DNA of 64,000 nt, taken from assembly GCA_965237445.1 (NCBI GenBank), contig OZ250142.1:1116001-1180000 (forward strand). Reading direction: 5' to 3'. A model generated the notes under the pieces. It saw only the letters and a program-made list of their open reading frames with translations, was not told where the DNA came from and made no database searches. The position numbers were made by a program, and so were the translations under genes. Shown here piece by piece: positions 28,159 through 37,154 of the stretch. Each line of letters starts with the position of its first letter. Position 1 is the stretch's first letter. The stretch is from G963668185 sp965237445 (GTDB lineage: Bacteria; Chloroflexota; Dehalococcoidia; Lucifugimonadales; G963668185).

Positions 28159-29566
28159 TCCCGAACTCGCATTGCTCTCAATTTCCGAGGCATCGCGGCT
28201 CATCGAGGCCGGCGAAATCTCCCCGGTGGACCTGGTAGAGACGTGTCTCGAGCGCATCGAGCGGCTGGACGACGACCTGCGCGCGTTCATCACGGTCACC
28301 GGGGACTCGGCCTTGGCAGAGGCAAAGCGAGCAGAAGACGCGGCAGCCCGCGGGAACCGGAAGGGGCCGCTCCACGGCATACCGGTTGCGCTAAAAGACA
28401 TCATCGACACGGCCGGCGTTCTCACGACATCCGGCTCCAAGATACACGCGGGGCGAGTTCCGTCCGCAGACGCGGCCGTCACCGAGCGGCTTGGGGACGC
28501 AGGGGCCGTGCTCATGGGCAAACTGAACTTGAGCGAGTTCGCGATGGGCGGCACTGTGGAGCACGCATTTGGCACGCCAAAGAACCCATGGGACCGGTCT
28601 CGCAATCCAGGCAGTTCGAGCAGCGGCTCGGCCATCTCCGTAGCCTCGGCCATGTGCTTCGGCTCGCTCGGCTCCGATACCGGAGGCTCAATACGCGGCC
28701 CAGCGTCGTACTGCGGAATCGTCGGCATCAGGCCCACATACGGTCGGGTGCCCAGGCACGGCGTCACGCCCCTGTCCTGGTCGTTGGACACGGTCGGGCC
28801 AATGGCACGGACAGTACTCGACTGCGCGATCATGCTGCAGGCCATCGCTGGACATGATCCAAGAGATCCCACGAGCAGTCAGAGCCCGGTGCCCAACTAC
28901 CCCGAGGAACTCGAAGCCAGGACCGGCAGACTAAACATCGGTCTGCCTGTAGAACTGTGCGAGCCTGACGTTCTGGACCCGGAGGTGAAGACTGCGTTCG
29001 ATGAAGCGATGGCCATGATCCAACGCCTGGCAGGCACGATCTCCTCGGTCAGTCTACCCGCCATCGATCGGTCTCCAGTGCCGGTCATCGTGATCTCAGA
29101 CGGAGACGCGGCCGACTATCACGCTCCGTGGCTTCGGACCAGGGCATCGGAATACGACGCAAACGTGCAGTTGCGGCTGCTGACGGGCGCGGCCACGCCT
29201 GCCGACGCGTACGTGAGGGCACAGAGGATAAGAGCACTCGTCAGGGCGGAGATGCTGGGTGCCCTGGATCGATTCGACGTGCTGGCAGCGCCTGCAACTC
29301 ACACCGCCGCTCCTCCGTTGGCGATCGCGGCCGGCACTGGCGGCTCGTTTGGAGACCTGCGGGAGGACCTGCCGCGCAGGGTCTTCTCAGGTCCTGCGTC
29401 GCTGTCCGGCCTGCCGACCCTTGTGTTGCCGTGCGGGTTCACCACAGCGGGATTGCCGATCGGGCTGCAACTCATGGGCCGCCCCTTCGAAGAGGCTACC
29501 CTGTTCCGTCTGGGCCGGGCCTACGAGAGGGAGACCGGCTGGCATCTGCAGCGGCCTCCAGTGTAA
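28151..29566 (+). CDS. Amidase signature family hydrolase (GatA/AtzE-like)
   Basis: I start at the ATG at 28151 (MSNPELALLSISEASRL), giving 471 residues. The Ser-cisSer-Lys triad is visible: the Lys in ALKDIIDTAGV, the cis-Ser in the Gly/Ser-rich segment around GSSSSGSA, and the nucleophile Ser in SDTGGSIRGPAS. The enzyme hydrolyses a carboxamide. Candidates include biuret/allophanate-type hydrolases, GatA and indoleacetamide amidases. The AtzG-like partner favours a catabolic AtzE-like role over tRNA amidotransferase, and no gatB is nearby. It precedes tRNA-Pro. Confidence 0.88.
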   Translation: MSNPELALLSISEASRLIEAGEISPVDLVETCLERIERLDDDLRAFITVTGDSALAEAKRAEDAAARGNRKGPLHGIPVALKDIIDTAGVLTTSGSKIHAGRVPSADAAVTERLGDAGAVLMGKLNLSEFAMGGTVEHAFGTPKNPWDRSRNPGSSSSGSAISVASAMCFGSLGSDTGGSIRGPASYCGIVGIRPTYGRVPRHGVTPLSWSLDTVGPMARTVLDCAIMLQAIAGHDPRDPTSSQSPVPNYPEELEARTGRLNIGLPVELCEPDVLDPEVKTAFDEAMAMIQRLAGTISSVSLPAIDRSPVPVIVISDGDAADYHAPWLRTRASEYDANVQLRLLTGAATPADAYVRAQRIRALVRAEMLGALDRFDVLAAPATHTAAPPLAIAAGTGGSFGDLREDLPRRVFSGPASLSGLPTLVLPCGFTTAGLPIGLQLMGRPFEEATLFRLGRAYERETGWHLQRPPV

Positions 29567-29713
29567 CCATTCCTCTGCCGCAGCTGGGCCTGGAGCAGGG
29601 AAGATCGCAGGTCTTTGCCAAGGACGCGGGGCCAAGGCTGAACGAAGTGACCGCGCCCGGCATCAGCTCGCCTTGCTAGGGTGCTGGCCGGAAACGTATC
29701 ATCGAAGTAGCGT

Positions 29714-29788
29714 CGGGGTGTGGCGCAGCGGGAGCGCGCTTGCTTTGGGAGCAAGAGGTCGCCGGTTCAATCCCGGCCACCCCGACCA
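29714..29788 (+). tRNA. tRNA-Pro (anticodon TGG)
   Basis: A cloverleaf can be drawn. The acceptor CGGGGTG pairs with CACCCCG, the discriminator is A, and CCA is encoded. The D arm is GGCGCAGCGGGAGCGCG. The anticodon stem GCTTGC/GCAAGA-type surrounds loop TTTGGGA with anticodon TGG. The T arm is GCCGGTTCAATCCCGGC. A T-rich run (TTCTTTTT) follows at about 29790. Confidence 0.95.
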
Positions 29789-29936
29789 GTTCTTTTTCGC
29801 CACGCTCCCCAAGTCCAAGTCACTATCTGAAGGCGAACATCGGAATCTTCGAGAAGGACGTCGCCGCGCCTGCTGGAGTTAGCCGGCGCGGCGACTGAAT
29901 GCCATCGGGAAGATGATTGGGCTTTATGCAGTGCGC

Positions 29937-30497
29937 TTAGCCGCCGCTCCTGAGTGCGTCAGCGAAGTACACGAGATCAGCCAACTCCACGATATCCGGA
30001 TCGTTGTTCAGCAGCCTCTGTACCCGGCTTGCGTGCCAGGCCACATCACCAAGGTTGCCCTCCTGGGCCCAGTAGCTGCCCCGAAGAATTTCCGCGTACT
30101 CGGCAACCACGGCCGATAGCTGGAACCTGGGAGCTGTGTCTTCAAACCTCCGGGCCAGTTCGCTCTTCGAGAGGCTGCGCTCGAGCTCAACGATCACCGA
30201 GTCATTGGGATCTTCGTAGCGCACGAACACCGTGCCTAGATTGCCTCTGACGCCGTCTTGCAGCTTCAGCTCGTAGAGCGCAGTTACGCTATGGCCAGCG
30301 CCGACCTCCCCGGCGTCTACGGTGTTGTCGCGGAAATCCTGATCGGCCACTCTGCGGTTCTCGTAGCCCAGAAGCCGGTAGCGGCTCACGACCTCGGGGT
30401 TGAACTCGACCTGGATCTTCGTGTCCTTCGCAATGACCTGGAGAGTCCCCGCGAGATCTTCAACGAAGATGCTGTGCGCCTGCTCAACCGTGTCCAT
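29937..30497 (-). pseudogene. C-terminal fragment of YfbK-like vWA protein (DUF3520)
   Basis: The 186-residue frame matches the C-terminal DUF3520 part of YfbK-type von Willebrand factor A proteins: FVEDLAGTLQVIAKD, TKIQVEFNPEVVSRY, RLLGYENRRVADQDF, GEVGAGHSVTALYEL. Full-length members have about 500 residues or more with a vWA domain ahead of this. Here the N-terminal lipoprotein and vWA portion is missing. The frame starts abruptly at DTVEQAHSI with no ribosome site. The sequence on the other side of 30,498 belongs to a TPR gene in the opposite direction. It is a truncated remnant unless the assembly is chimeric here. Confidence 0.75.
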
Positions 30498-30498
30498 G

Positions 30499-31265
30499 CG
30501 CCAACATACGTAAACCGCTCAAAGGCGTACCTGTCGCGCGGTGCGGACGACGATCCGTCGTTAGCCTTCAACGACCTGTCAACGGCAATCTCTATCGATC
30601 CGGCCCATGCCGAGGCGTACGTTAGCCGGGCGGCCCTATACCTGGAACGCGGGACTCCGGTAGACCTCAGCCGTGCCTTGGAAGATGTCGAGCAGGCGAT
30701 CAGCATCGATCCTAGCCTGGCATCCGCATACCTGGTGCATGGCGAAATCTCTGTTCATCAAGATGAGTTGCTTGGGGCGATCAGCAAATTCAGCCGCGCC
30801 CTGAGCTTGGACTTGAACCTGGCGCCGGCATTCTTCAACAGGGGTCTAACTTACTCGGCGCTGCACCAATGGGACAGGTCGTTGGCAGATCTCCGAAGAG
30901 CACAAAGTCTCAGACCGCGTGATGTGATGTTTAACAGGACGCTGTGCTGGCAGTTGAGCGTCTTGGGAAGGCCGTCTGAGGCGCTGAAGTTCTGCAGTAC
31001 GGCTGTCTTAATGGACTCAACGGGCGCGTCGAGAGACGGGCGCGGCCTTGCCTACGCCCTGCTAGGACGGACAGAAGACGCGATAGATGAGTTCGACGCG
31101 TTGCTCGAATGGGCCGCAGAGTCCCGTAAGCCGAGTTGCCTTCAGAACTACGCCTCAAGGCGGTTTTGGGCCACCGCCCTGAGGGCTGGAGAGAACCCGT
31201 TCGTTGACGATACCCTGTCCGGTCTGGCCGTAGGTCCGGATGTACTAGCGAAGGACCCCTGCTAG
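30499..31265 (+). pseudogene. C-terminal part of a TPR-repeat protein, 5'-truncated
   Basis: From about 30499 the plus strand encodes about 255 residues of tetratricopeptide repeats: YVNRSKAYLSRGADD, AYVSRAALYLERG, AYLVHGEISVHQDE, AFFNRGLTYSALHQW, then a helical C-terminal domain ending at TAG 31265. The frame is open upstream to 30258, but those residues are antisense to the vWA fragment and show no TPR pattern, so the true 5' end is missing. It meets the vWA remnant head to head near 30,498. Its original function (a scaffold for protein interactions) is unknown. Confidence 0.7.
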
Positions 31266-31283
31266 TCTGATAGAGCGAAGCCG

Positions 31284-32513
31284 TCAATCGGTTTGCGGGG
31301 GCGAAGCCACGGCCTCCACAGGCGGTCTCCCACTGATCTTGGCCACCCTGCGGTAGAGCACCGTGGCCGTTCCGACAACGACTCCACCGCCGAGCGCAAT
31401 TGTCGCAGGAGCTCCGATCGCCTCCGCGATTGCGCCGGTCTGGAAACCAAGCAGCCACACAATGCCCCATGACATCGAGCGGAACCCAAGTACGCGTCCC
31501 CTCATCTGGTCCGGAACCACGATCTGCAGCAACGTCTGCACCGTCGTGTCGTAGACCATGATCCCAGCGTAGCTGAGTCCGAACAGCGCCAATGACAAGG
31601 GCATGTTCCTCGAGAAGGCGAATGCGACCAGAAGCCCTCCGAACATGGCAGCGCCGAAAATTAGCAGCCGGCCCTTGCGTTCCACTTCTCCGAAGCGGGA
31701 GAGCACCAATGACGCAACTAGACCTCCGGCGTAGCCTGCCGAGATGAGATTCCCGAGACCTTCTGCACCGACCTCGAGTACATCTCTGGCCATGATTGGC
31801 ACCATCGGCTCGTGCATGAAGCCGAAATACTCTATTAGCAGGATGCCGATGAACAGCGTCCGCACCGCCGGTGCTTCGAACACGTACCTAGCACCCTCCT
31901 TCAGGTCGGTCAACGGCGACGATTGGCCGGATCCGCGTTTGGCACCCCGGCGCAACCTGAGCGCAATCGGTACAGCGGCCGCCTGGCACGCCGCAACGAA
32001 TACGTATGCCCATGCGATGTCGAAGGCGTCAATAATTCTGCCAGCGGCCAGCGGCGCGATTATGCCGGCGGTTCCCATGACAACCTGATCGATTGACAAC
32101 GCCGGCAACAGCTTCTTCCTTCCCACCACGTCCAAAACCAGCGTCGTCGCACTGGGTGCGAGTACGGCAAGCATTGCGGCGTCCACGAAGCCCAACAGCA
32201 TGATGTACCCGACCCGAGTCTGGTCCGAAAAAGCGAGCACCGCGATCGCCGCGGAGGCGGCTACCTGTACGCACAGGGCCGCGACAAGAACACTCCTCCT
32301 CTCAAACCTGTCAGCTAGGACGCCGCCGACAACGCTGAATGACAGCAGGCCAGCTCCGGACGCGCCGACCGTGGCGCCGACCCAAAATGCGGAGTCCGTG
32401 GTCACCAGGGCCAGCCAGGGTTGAAGCATCATGAACAGAAGCTGGGCCATGCCCGTAAACAGGGTGAAGGCGAGCAGCAGCCTGAACTGTGCGTTTTCTA
32501 CGATTAAGCGCAT
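31284..32513 (-). CDS. MFS transporter
   Basis: The 409-residue integral membrane protein has about 12 predicted helices in two halves. The signature loop between helices 2 and 3 reads GGVLADRFERRSVLV, and the central loop is short and basic (LRLRRGAKRGSGQS). The sequence style (MFS_3/EntS-like, FAFSRNMPLSLALFGLSYAG) is that of small-molecule exporters. The N-terminus begins MRLIVENAQFRLLL, normal for the subfamily. It stands alone, convergent with the TPR remnant. Confidence 0.88.
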   Translation of the reverse strand: MRLIVENAQFRLLLAFTLFTGMAQLLFMMLQPWLALVTTDSAFWVGATVGASGAGLLSFSVVGGVLADRFERRSVLVAALCVQVAASAAIAVLAFSDQTRVGYIMLLGFVDAAMLAVLAPSATTLVLDVVGRKKLLPALSIDQVVMGTAGIIAPLAAGRIIDAFDIAWAYVFVAACQAAAVPIALRLRRGAKRGSGQSSPLTDLKEGARYVFEAPAVRTLFIGILLIEYFGFMHEPMVPIMARDVLEVGAEGLGNLISAGYAGGLVASLVLSRFGEVERKGRLLIFGAAMFGGLLVAFAFSRNMPLSLALFGLSYAGIMVYDTTVQTLLQIVVPDQMRGRVLGFRSMSWGIVWLLGFQTGAIAEAIGAPATIALGGGVVVGTATVLYRRVAKISGRPPVEAVASPPQTD

Positions 32514-32618
32514 TCTGTGAAGTTCCGCCTGTGTGAAGCTCTTTGCGGAATTAGGGGAAGATCAACGGTACCAATCGTGCAGCCCGAGGGCCGACCCAAT
32601 GCGCTGTGCGGGCTACTC

Positions 32619-33488
32619 CTATGCGTCCGGCTTCGAGGGAGAGTACGAGGTGCGGCCGCGTAGTCCGATCCTTCCAGAGAGCCACCTCTCACGCAGGGAA
32701 CTGTAGGCTAGGGTTAACGTAAACACGCCCGCCGAGAAGAGTACGACAGACGGTCCGGATGAGACGTCAACGTAAAAGCTGGCATACAGGCCTCCCAGCC
32801 CGCAGAAAGCGCCAATGACCACGGACAGCGCCATCATCTTGCCGAAGTCGTTTGTGAGCAGGCGCGCCGTAACAGGTGGAATGACAATAGCAGCCGCGAT
32901 CATGGTTACTCCCAGCACCTGCAACGAAACTACGATTACCGCTGCCAGGATCAGGGAGAACGCGGCGTCTACCCAGCCGGTGGGAACACCATAGAACTGC
33001 GCTACCTCCGGCTCAAAAGTGGTGAACAGGAAGTATTTGTAACCCACGAACATTACGGCTACGGTCAGGAAGGTTACGGCCACAACAGCGACGACGTCGC
33101 TCTGCCCTACGGCCAGTATGTTCCCAAAGAGGGCCGCGTCAAAACTGCGCGTAAACCCTTTGGATCGGCTAATGAGGGCCACGCCGAGGGCAAAACTGGA
33201 CGTAGTGACTATTCCAATCGCAGCATCCGCCCCGATATTGCGTTTCCGGGTGGTCAGATTTATGAGCATCGCTGAGACGAATCCCCATACGCTCGCGCCC
33301 ACAAAGAAGTTGATGGACATGACGTAGCTCGCCACTGCACCGCCAAAGATGGCGTGGGAAAGGCCGTGTCCTATGTACGCCATCTTTCTGAGCACGATGT
33401 AAACGCCAATGAGGCCGCACAGCCCACCCACGAGCGTGGCCACAAGCAGGCCCCTGACGAAGAATTCGTACTCCAGCGGAGCGAACAT
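32619..33488 (-). CDS. znuB: Metal ABC transporter permease (ZnuB/MntB family)
   Basis: The 289-residue membrane protein of the ABC-3 family has about eight helices (for example GLLVATLVGGLCGLIGVYIV and the conserved VTMIAAAIVIPPVTARLL). It forms the channel for Zn2+ or Mn2+ import with the ATPase encoded just upstream. Their stop and start codons overlap (TAATG). It is the last gene of a fur-SBP-ATPase-permease operon transcribed leftward. The metal cannot be decided from the permease; the Fur-type regulator suggests zinc or manganese. Confidence 0.9.
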   Translation of the reverse strand: MFAPLEYEFFVRGLLVATLVGGLCGLIGVYIVLRKMAYIGHGLSHAIFGGAVASYVMSINFFVGASVWGFVSAMLINLTTRKRNIGADAAIGIVTTSSFALGVALISRSKGFTRSFDAALFGNILAVGQSDVVAVVAVTFLTVAVMFVGYKYFLFTTFEPEVAQFYGVPTGWVDAAFSLILAAVIVVSLQVLGVTMIAAAIVIPPVTARLLTNDFGKMMALSVVIGAFCGLGGLYASFYVDVSSGPSVVLFSAGVFTLTLAYSSLRERWLSGRIGLRGRTSYSPSKPDA

Positions 33489-34342
33489 TACAGATGTCCC
33501 AGGTCCGGCATCTCGTCCGCATGCGAATGAGGTTCGCCTGCGCCGGGAACGTGCGGGCTCTCGGCCACAAGAGTCATTCCCCGATACTCCGTAACGTGCA
33601 GGTCCGCGTCGTAAGTCTTCTTTAGAACGCCCGGTGTGAATACTTCCTTGGGAGGACCAGAGGCAATGATGCCTCCGTTCAGGCAGACAACCCAGGGCAG
33701 GTGTGCCGCGACAGCGTTTATTTCATGGGTGGTCAAGATGATGGTTACGTCTTGGTGATTGAGGTCGTGAAGAAGGTGCATCACCTCGTCGCGAGTCTTT
33801 ATGTCCACCCCCATCGTGGGTTCGTCCAGAAGCAGGAGCCTTGGATTGCTCACTAGCGCCCTGGCAAGGAACGCGCGCTGCTGCTGACCGCCCGACAGCT
33901 CTCTTATATGGCGGCGGGCGAGATGCGCTATACCGAGGCGCCGCATCATTTCGTTCGCGATTTCCCGATCAACTCGGCGATACCACGGGAGCAGGCGGTT
34001 TTCTGCGGTTCGGCCCATCATCACGACCTGCTCGACAGTGACCGGGAAGTTCCAGTCAATAGTTTCTAGCTGCGGCACGTATCCTATTCGCGGCCTGTGC
34101 TCGAAGACCGAGCGCCCGTCCACGAGCACATCTCCGTTGTAAACATCGACGGATCGAAGGATGGTACGCAGGATCGTTGTCTTACCCGACCCGCTCGGCC
34201 CAAGCAGGCCTACGAATTCACCCCGGCCTATCTCGAGATCAAGGCCGGTGAGTGCTGGCGTGCCGTCGTAGCCACAACTGACGTTACGCAGTTCGACAAT
34301 CGGCTCGTGACTCGCGCGGGCATGCGGGATTGGATGAAGCAA
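33488..34342 (-). CDS. znuC: Metal ABC transporter ATP-binding protein (ZnuC family)
   Basis: The 284-residue ATPase has Walker A GPSGSGKTTIL, the Q-loop in YVPQLETIDW, signature LSGGQQQRAFLARAL, Walker B LLLLDEPTMGVD and the H-loop in LTTHEIN. It energises the adjacent permease. The C-terminal tail is unusually rich in His and acidic residues (EPHSHADEMPDLGHL) and could bind the transported metal. It starts eight bases after the substrate-binding-protein gene and overlaps the permease gene. Confidence 0.93.
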   Translation of the reverse strand: MLHPIPHARASHEPIVELRNVSCGYDGTPALTGLDLEIGRGEFVGLLGPSGSGKTTILRTILRSVDVYNGDVLVDGRSVFEHRPRIGYVPQLETIDWNFPVTVEQVVMMGRTAENRLLPWYRRVDREIANEMMRRLGIAHLARRHIRELSGGQQQRAFLARALVSNPRLLLLDEPTMGVDIKTRDEVMHLLHDLNHQDVTIILTTHEINAVAAHLPWVVCLNGGIIASGPPKEVFTPGVLKKTYDADLHVTEYRGMTLVAESPHVPGAGEPHSHADEMPDLGHL

Positions 34343-34350
34343 CGTACCGT

Positions 34351-35388
34351 CTACTCCGGATAGATTGCTTTGCTCTCGCCCTCGAACACGGGGCCAGCAT
34401 CAAATCCCGTCATCGAGTCGGCACTTCCCCCCAACGCGGGCACCATGGCCTCGATGTTCGATGCCATCATCCCCAAGTACGAGTGGCGTGCGTCGCCGTG
34501 GGACCCTGGTAGATCATCGTCCCTCAGTTGATCTACGAAGACCGCACCTCCCTCTTTGGCAATCTGCTCCATGACAGGGCTGGGAAAGACTTCGGAGCCA
34601 AAGATTGCCGGAACATTACTGTCTCTCACTTGGTCAATAAGGTTTGCCACTTCGCGCGCCGACGGGTCCTTGAAATCAGACGGTTGCACGGCTCCAATTA
34701 TCCGGAACCCGTAACGGTCCGCGAAGAACGGGAACGAGTCATGGTAAGTGAGCAGCTTTCGATTCTCTTGCGGCACGGTCTCCACGGCTGCTGCAATCCT
34801 CCCATCCAAGTCCACTATCCGCTCGCTGAGCTTGCTGAAGTTTCGTTCATAGTAAATCTCGTTTTCCGGGTCGAGTTCTATCAAGGCATCGCGAATCAGT
34901 TCAGCATACTTTAGGGCAAGGGGAGGACTTGTCCAGAGGTGAGGGTTGGGCCGGCCGTCGGACTCAGGGAACGAGAAGTCAAACGCCCAGTCCTCTCTCG
35001 CAATGGCCTTGTCACCAAGCGTTAGGATCACCGCTCCCCGCTTTCGGTTCGCCTCGGCCATTTTGAGCGCTGGCTCTTCCAGGAACAGGCCGTTGAGTAT
35101 GATGAGGTCGGCATCGGACATAACCCTGGCAATAGATGGCGCAGGTTCGTAAGTGTGAGAATTTACGCCCTCTGGGATTATTCCTTCCAGCCTGATCTTG
35201 GTCCCGCCTATGTTTTCTGCGATGCTGGTCAATGGCGAGACCGTGGTGACCACTCTTAGCGCATCTCCGGTCTCTCCACGATCAACATCACCAAGGGACG
35301 ACGACGGGCTGTCGTTGGAACACGCAAGAGCCGTGACGCTAATCGTCACCGCTATCAGTGCAATTCTTACTACCTGTCTTATGCGCAC
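34351..35388 (-). CDS. znuA: Metal ABC transporter substrate-binding lipoprotein
   Basis: The 345-residue protein has a signal peptide with lipobox ALAC (Cys 23) and then a cluster-A-I metal-binding fold. Likely ligands are His in GVNSHTYEPAPS, His in PNPHLWTSPP, His in TYHDSFPFFADRYG and an acidic residue in the later GSEVFPSPV region. The central His-rich loop of proteobacterial ZnuA is absent, so manganese or iron are also possible. It delivers the metal to the permease/ATPase encoded downstream. The Fur-family gene is 52 bases upstream. Confidence 0.9.
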   Translation of the reverse strand: MRIRQVVRIALIAVTISVTALACSNDSPSSSLGDVDRGETGDALRVVTTVSPLTSIAENIGGTKIRLEGIIPEGVNSHTYEPAPSIARVMSDADLIILNGLFLEEPALKMAEANRKRGAVILTLGDKAIAREDWAFDFSFPESDGRPNPHLWTSPPLALKYAELIRDALIELDPENEIYYERNFSKLSERIVDLDGRIAAAVETVPQENRKLLTYHDSFPFFADRYGFRIIGAVQPSDFKDPSAREVANLIDQVRDSNVPAIFGSEVFPSPVMEQIAKEGGAVFVDQLRDDDLPGSHGDARHSYLGMMASNIEAMVPALGGSADSMTGFDAGPVFEGESKAIYPE

Positions 35389-35440
35389 GCGTAGCTCAGT
35401 AGGGAAGTTCTCGTTCTATCTTGCGGCCTGGCGCGCCCAG

Positions 35441-35878
35441 CTAGGACTTTGCTTCGATTGATCGACACTGATTACAGAGCCCAAATATGGCGAGATGGTC
35501 CATTTCCGGTTTGAAGGAGAACTCTGCCATGATCTCCTCGCCCAGCTTCTCGACATGGACATCGTGCAGCAAGGTCAGGCCTTCGCAGCGCCGACAGATC
35601 AGGTGATGATGGCGAGTGTCGTCTATCCACTCGTACGTCGCTTCGACGCCGCCCATATCGGTCTCAGATACGACGCGCATTGCTTTAAGTACGCCAAGCG
35701 TCCGGTAGACCGTGGACACGTCTATATACGGATAGGTGCGCTTCACACGGTCCAGAATTTCCGAAGCGGTCACATGACCGTTTGCATGGCGGACCGCAGA
35801 GAGAATCATCAGGCGCTGGGGCGTTGGCCTGTGCCCGGAAGCTTTGAGTGTCTGAGCCGTACTATTCTCGCAACTCAC
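35441..35878 (-). CDS. Fur family metalloregulator (Fur/Zur/PerR)
   Basis: The 145-residue regulator has an N-terminal winged helix (GHRPTPQRLMILSAV, VSTVYRTLGVL) and a C-terminal dimerisation domain. The latter carries the HHHLICRRC sensory/structural region and a second Cys pair LCNQC, giving a Cys4 structural zinc site. It heads the metal-uptake operon and is likely its own repressor. It starts with GTG at 35878, only a few bases from the predicted transcription start, so the mRNA may be leaderless. Zur, Fur, Mur and PerR cannot be distinguished by eye; gene context favours Zur or Mur. Confidence 0.9.
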   Translation of the reverse strand: MSCENSTAQTLKASGHRPTPQRLMILSAVRHANGHVTASEILDRVKRTYPYIDVSTVYRTLGVLKAMRVVSETDMGGVEATYEWIDDTRHHHLICRRCEGLTLLHDVHVEKLGEEIMAEFSFKPEMDHLAIFGLCNQCRSIEAKS

Positions 35879-35886
35879 AGATGCGA

Positions 35887-35962
35887 ACGATACGCAAAAG
35901 ACAATCGTCTGTCAAAACCCTTGTTGGCAAGAGAAATTCACAGCTTTTGCATTTACTTGCAA
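35887..35962 (-). promoter_or_regulatory. Sigma70-type promoter and metalloregulator-like dyad of fur-znu operon
   Basis: On the minus strand there is TTGACA (35915-35910), a 17-base spacer and TATCGT (35892-35887), which places the start of transcription about two bases from the fur GTG. Upstream of the -35 lies TTGCA-TTTACT-TGCAA (35947-35962), an inverted repeat with 5-bp arms that is a candidate operator for the Fur-family protein encoded next to it. Confidence 0.6.
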
Positions 35963-36038
35963 GAGTGGCTAGATTCACGGGTAGCACTCCGTCGCGTGTT
36001 ACGCACTCTGCAGGGAGAACAGGGTCCAAGGCACCTGT

Positions 36039-37115
36039 TTACGGCAGGCCGGGCGGCCGCCACTCATGTGGGACCGCGTGCCGTTCGTAGAAGTCAGCCA
36101 TCTCCACTGCGGCACCCCGAGTGTGGGACTCTTCCATCGCGACGACAACGGCGAACGTCCGTATGTGGTCGCGCGCTGATGGGTGCGGTTGCCTGTCACC
36201 GGCCAAGAGTTGTCCCAGCACATCGGTGAATAGCAGCCGCGCGTCGTCCACAAGGTGCTCCTGCTCCGGCAACGCAATTGGGGACGCGACAGACGATTCA
36301 GCCCCTCTGACCACACTGAGGTCGGAAGTGATCTGTCGCTGTAGGAGCGCACCGTCATCGCAGTCGGTCCGCCAGAGAAAATAGTCGGACCTGGTCTGGC
36401 CAGACCAGGTCCCAAAGACGCCGACTTCGATTCCACCGGTCATGCTCAGCGCGGCTATCACTGTACTGTCGCCTTCATACATGCTCCATACTGGATTGGA
36501 GCACCGGCAGAGAACTCGAGTCACCTCTGCGTCGTACACGAAGCGCATCTCGTCGATGGCGTGGATTAGTTGCTCGTACAGCATCGGCTGGCGCATAGAT
36601 ACGGGGTAACGGTTCAGGTTCGGCGCGTGGCCGTCCCGTTTACGCCAGTACGTGTATCCCGCCAGTCTCGGTCTACCGATCTCTCTGCTACGGAGTATCC
36701 GACGCGCCTCGGTCACGCAGTGCTGGTAACGAAAGTTGAGGCCCACAGAGAAGGCGCAGCCCGCCTCTTCAGCCGCCTGCACCAGCTTCACCCCCTCGTC
36801 GAAGTCCAAGGTTAACGGCTTCTCCGAGAGCACGTCGCAGCGAGCGCTCAGGACCTTCAGCGCATTACGGTAGCGGCCCATCGGAGGCGTGGCCAGCACT
36901 ACCAGATCTGGTCCGCTCTCCAATAGCGCGTCATCGAGACTCGTGGAGTAAACGGCCTGTTGCCCGACGAAGCGAGAACGCGCCCACTCCAAACGGAGAT
37001 TCAATAGGTCCACATACCCAACTGGTTCACACAGCGGCTCTTCGTCCATGATGCGCGCCCACTTCCTCCCACGGGCGCCGAGGCCGACTAGAAGGGTTCT
37101 GACAGGTTTGCTCAT
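36039..37115 (-). CDS. Gfo/Idh/MocA family oxidoreductase
   Basis: The 358-residue NAD(P)-dependent dehydrogenase has an N-terminal Rossmann fold (LLVGLGARGRKWARIM), the catalytic Lys in SEKPLTLDFDEG, the following GLNFRYQHC segment and the C-terminal alpha/beta domain (YEQLIHAIDEMRFVYD). It probably oxidises a sugar, inositol or related alcohol; the substrate cannot be assigned. It lies 39 bases downstream of a HAD hydrolase gene on the same strand and may be cotranscribed with it. The stop is close to the fur promoter region. Confidence 0.86.
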   Translation of the reverse strand: MSKPVRTLLVGLGARGRKWARIMDEEPLCEPVGYVDLLNLRLEWARSRFVGQQAVYSTSLDDALLESGPDLVVLATPPMGRYRNALKVLSARCDVLSEKPLTLDFDEGVKLVQAAEEAGCAFSVGLNFRYQHCVTEARRILRSREIGRPRLAGYTYWRKRDGHAPNLNRYPVSMRQPMLYEQLIHAIDEMRFVYDAEVTRVLCRCSNPVWSMYEGDSTVIAALSMTGGIEVGVFGTWSGQTRSDYFLWRTDCDDGALLQRQITSDLSVVRGAESSVASPIALPEQEHLVDDARLLFTDVLGQLLAGDRQPHPSARDHIRTFAVVVAMEESHTRGAAVEMADFYERHAVPHEWRPPGLP

Positions 37116-37154
37116 GAGAGGTCCCGGTGGCTCAAGATGCTACTGACCGATCCA

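Noticed and set aside
30258..30498. 80-residue N-terminal extension of the TPR frame
   Set aside because: It is exactly antisense to the vWA fragment and lacks TPR pattern.
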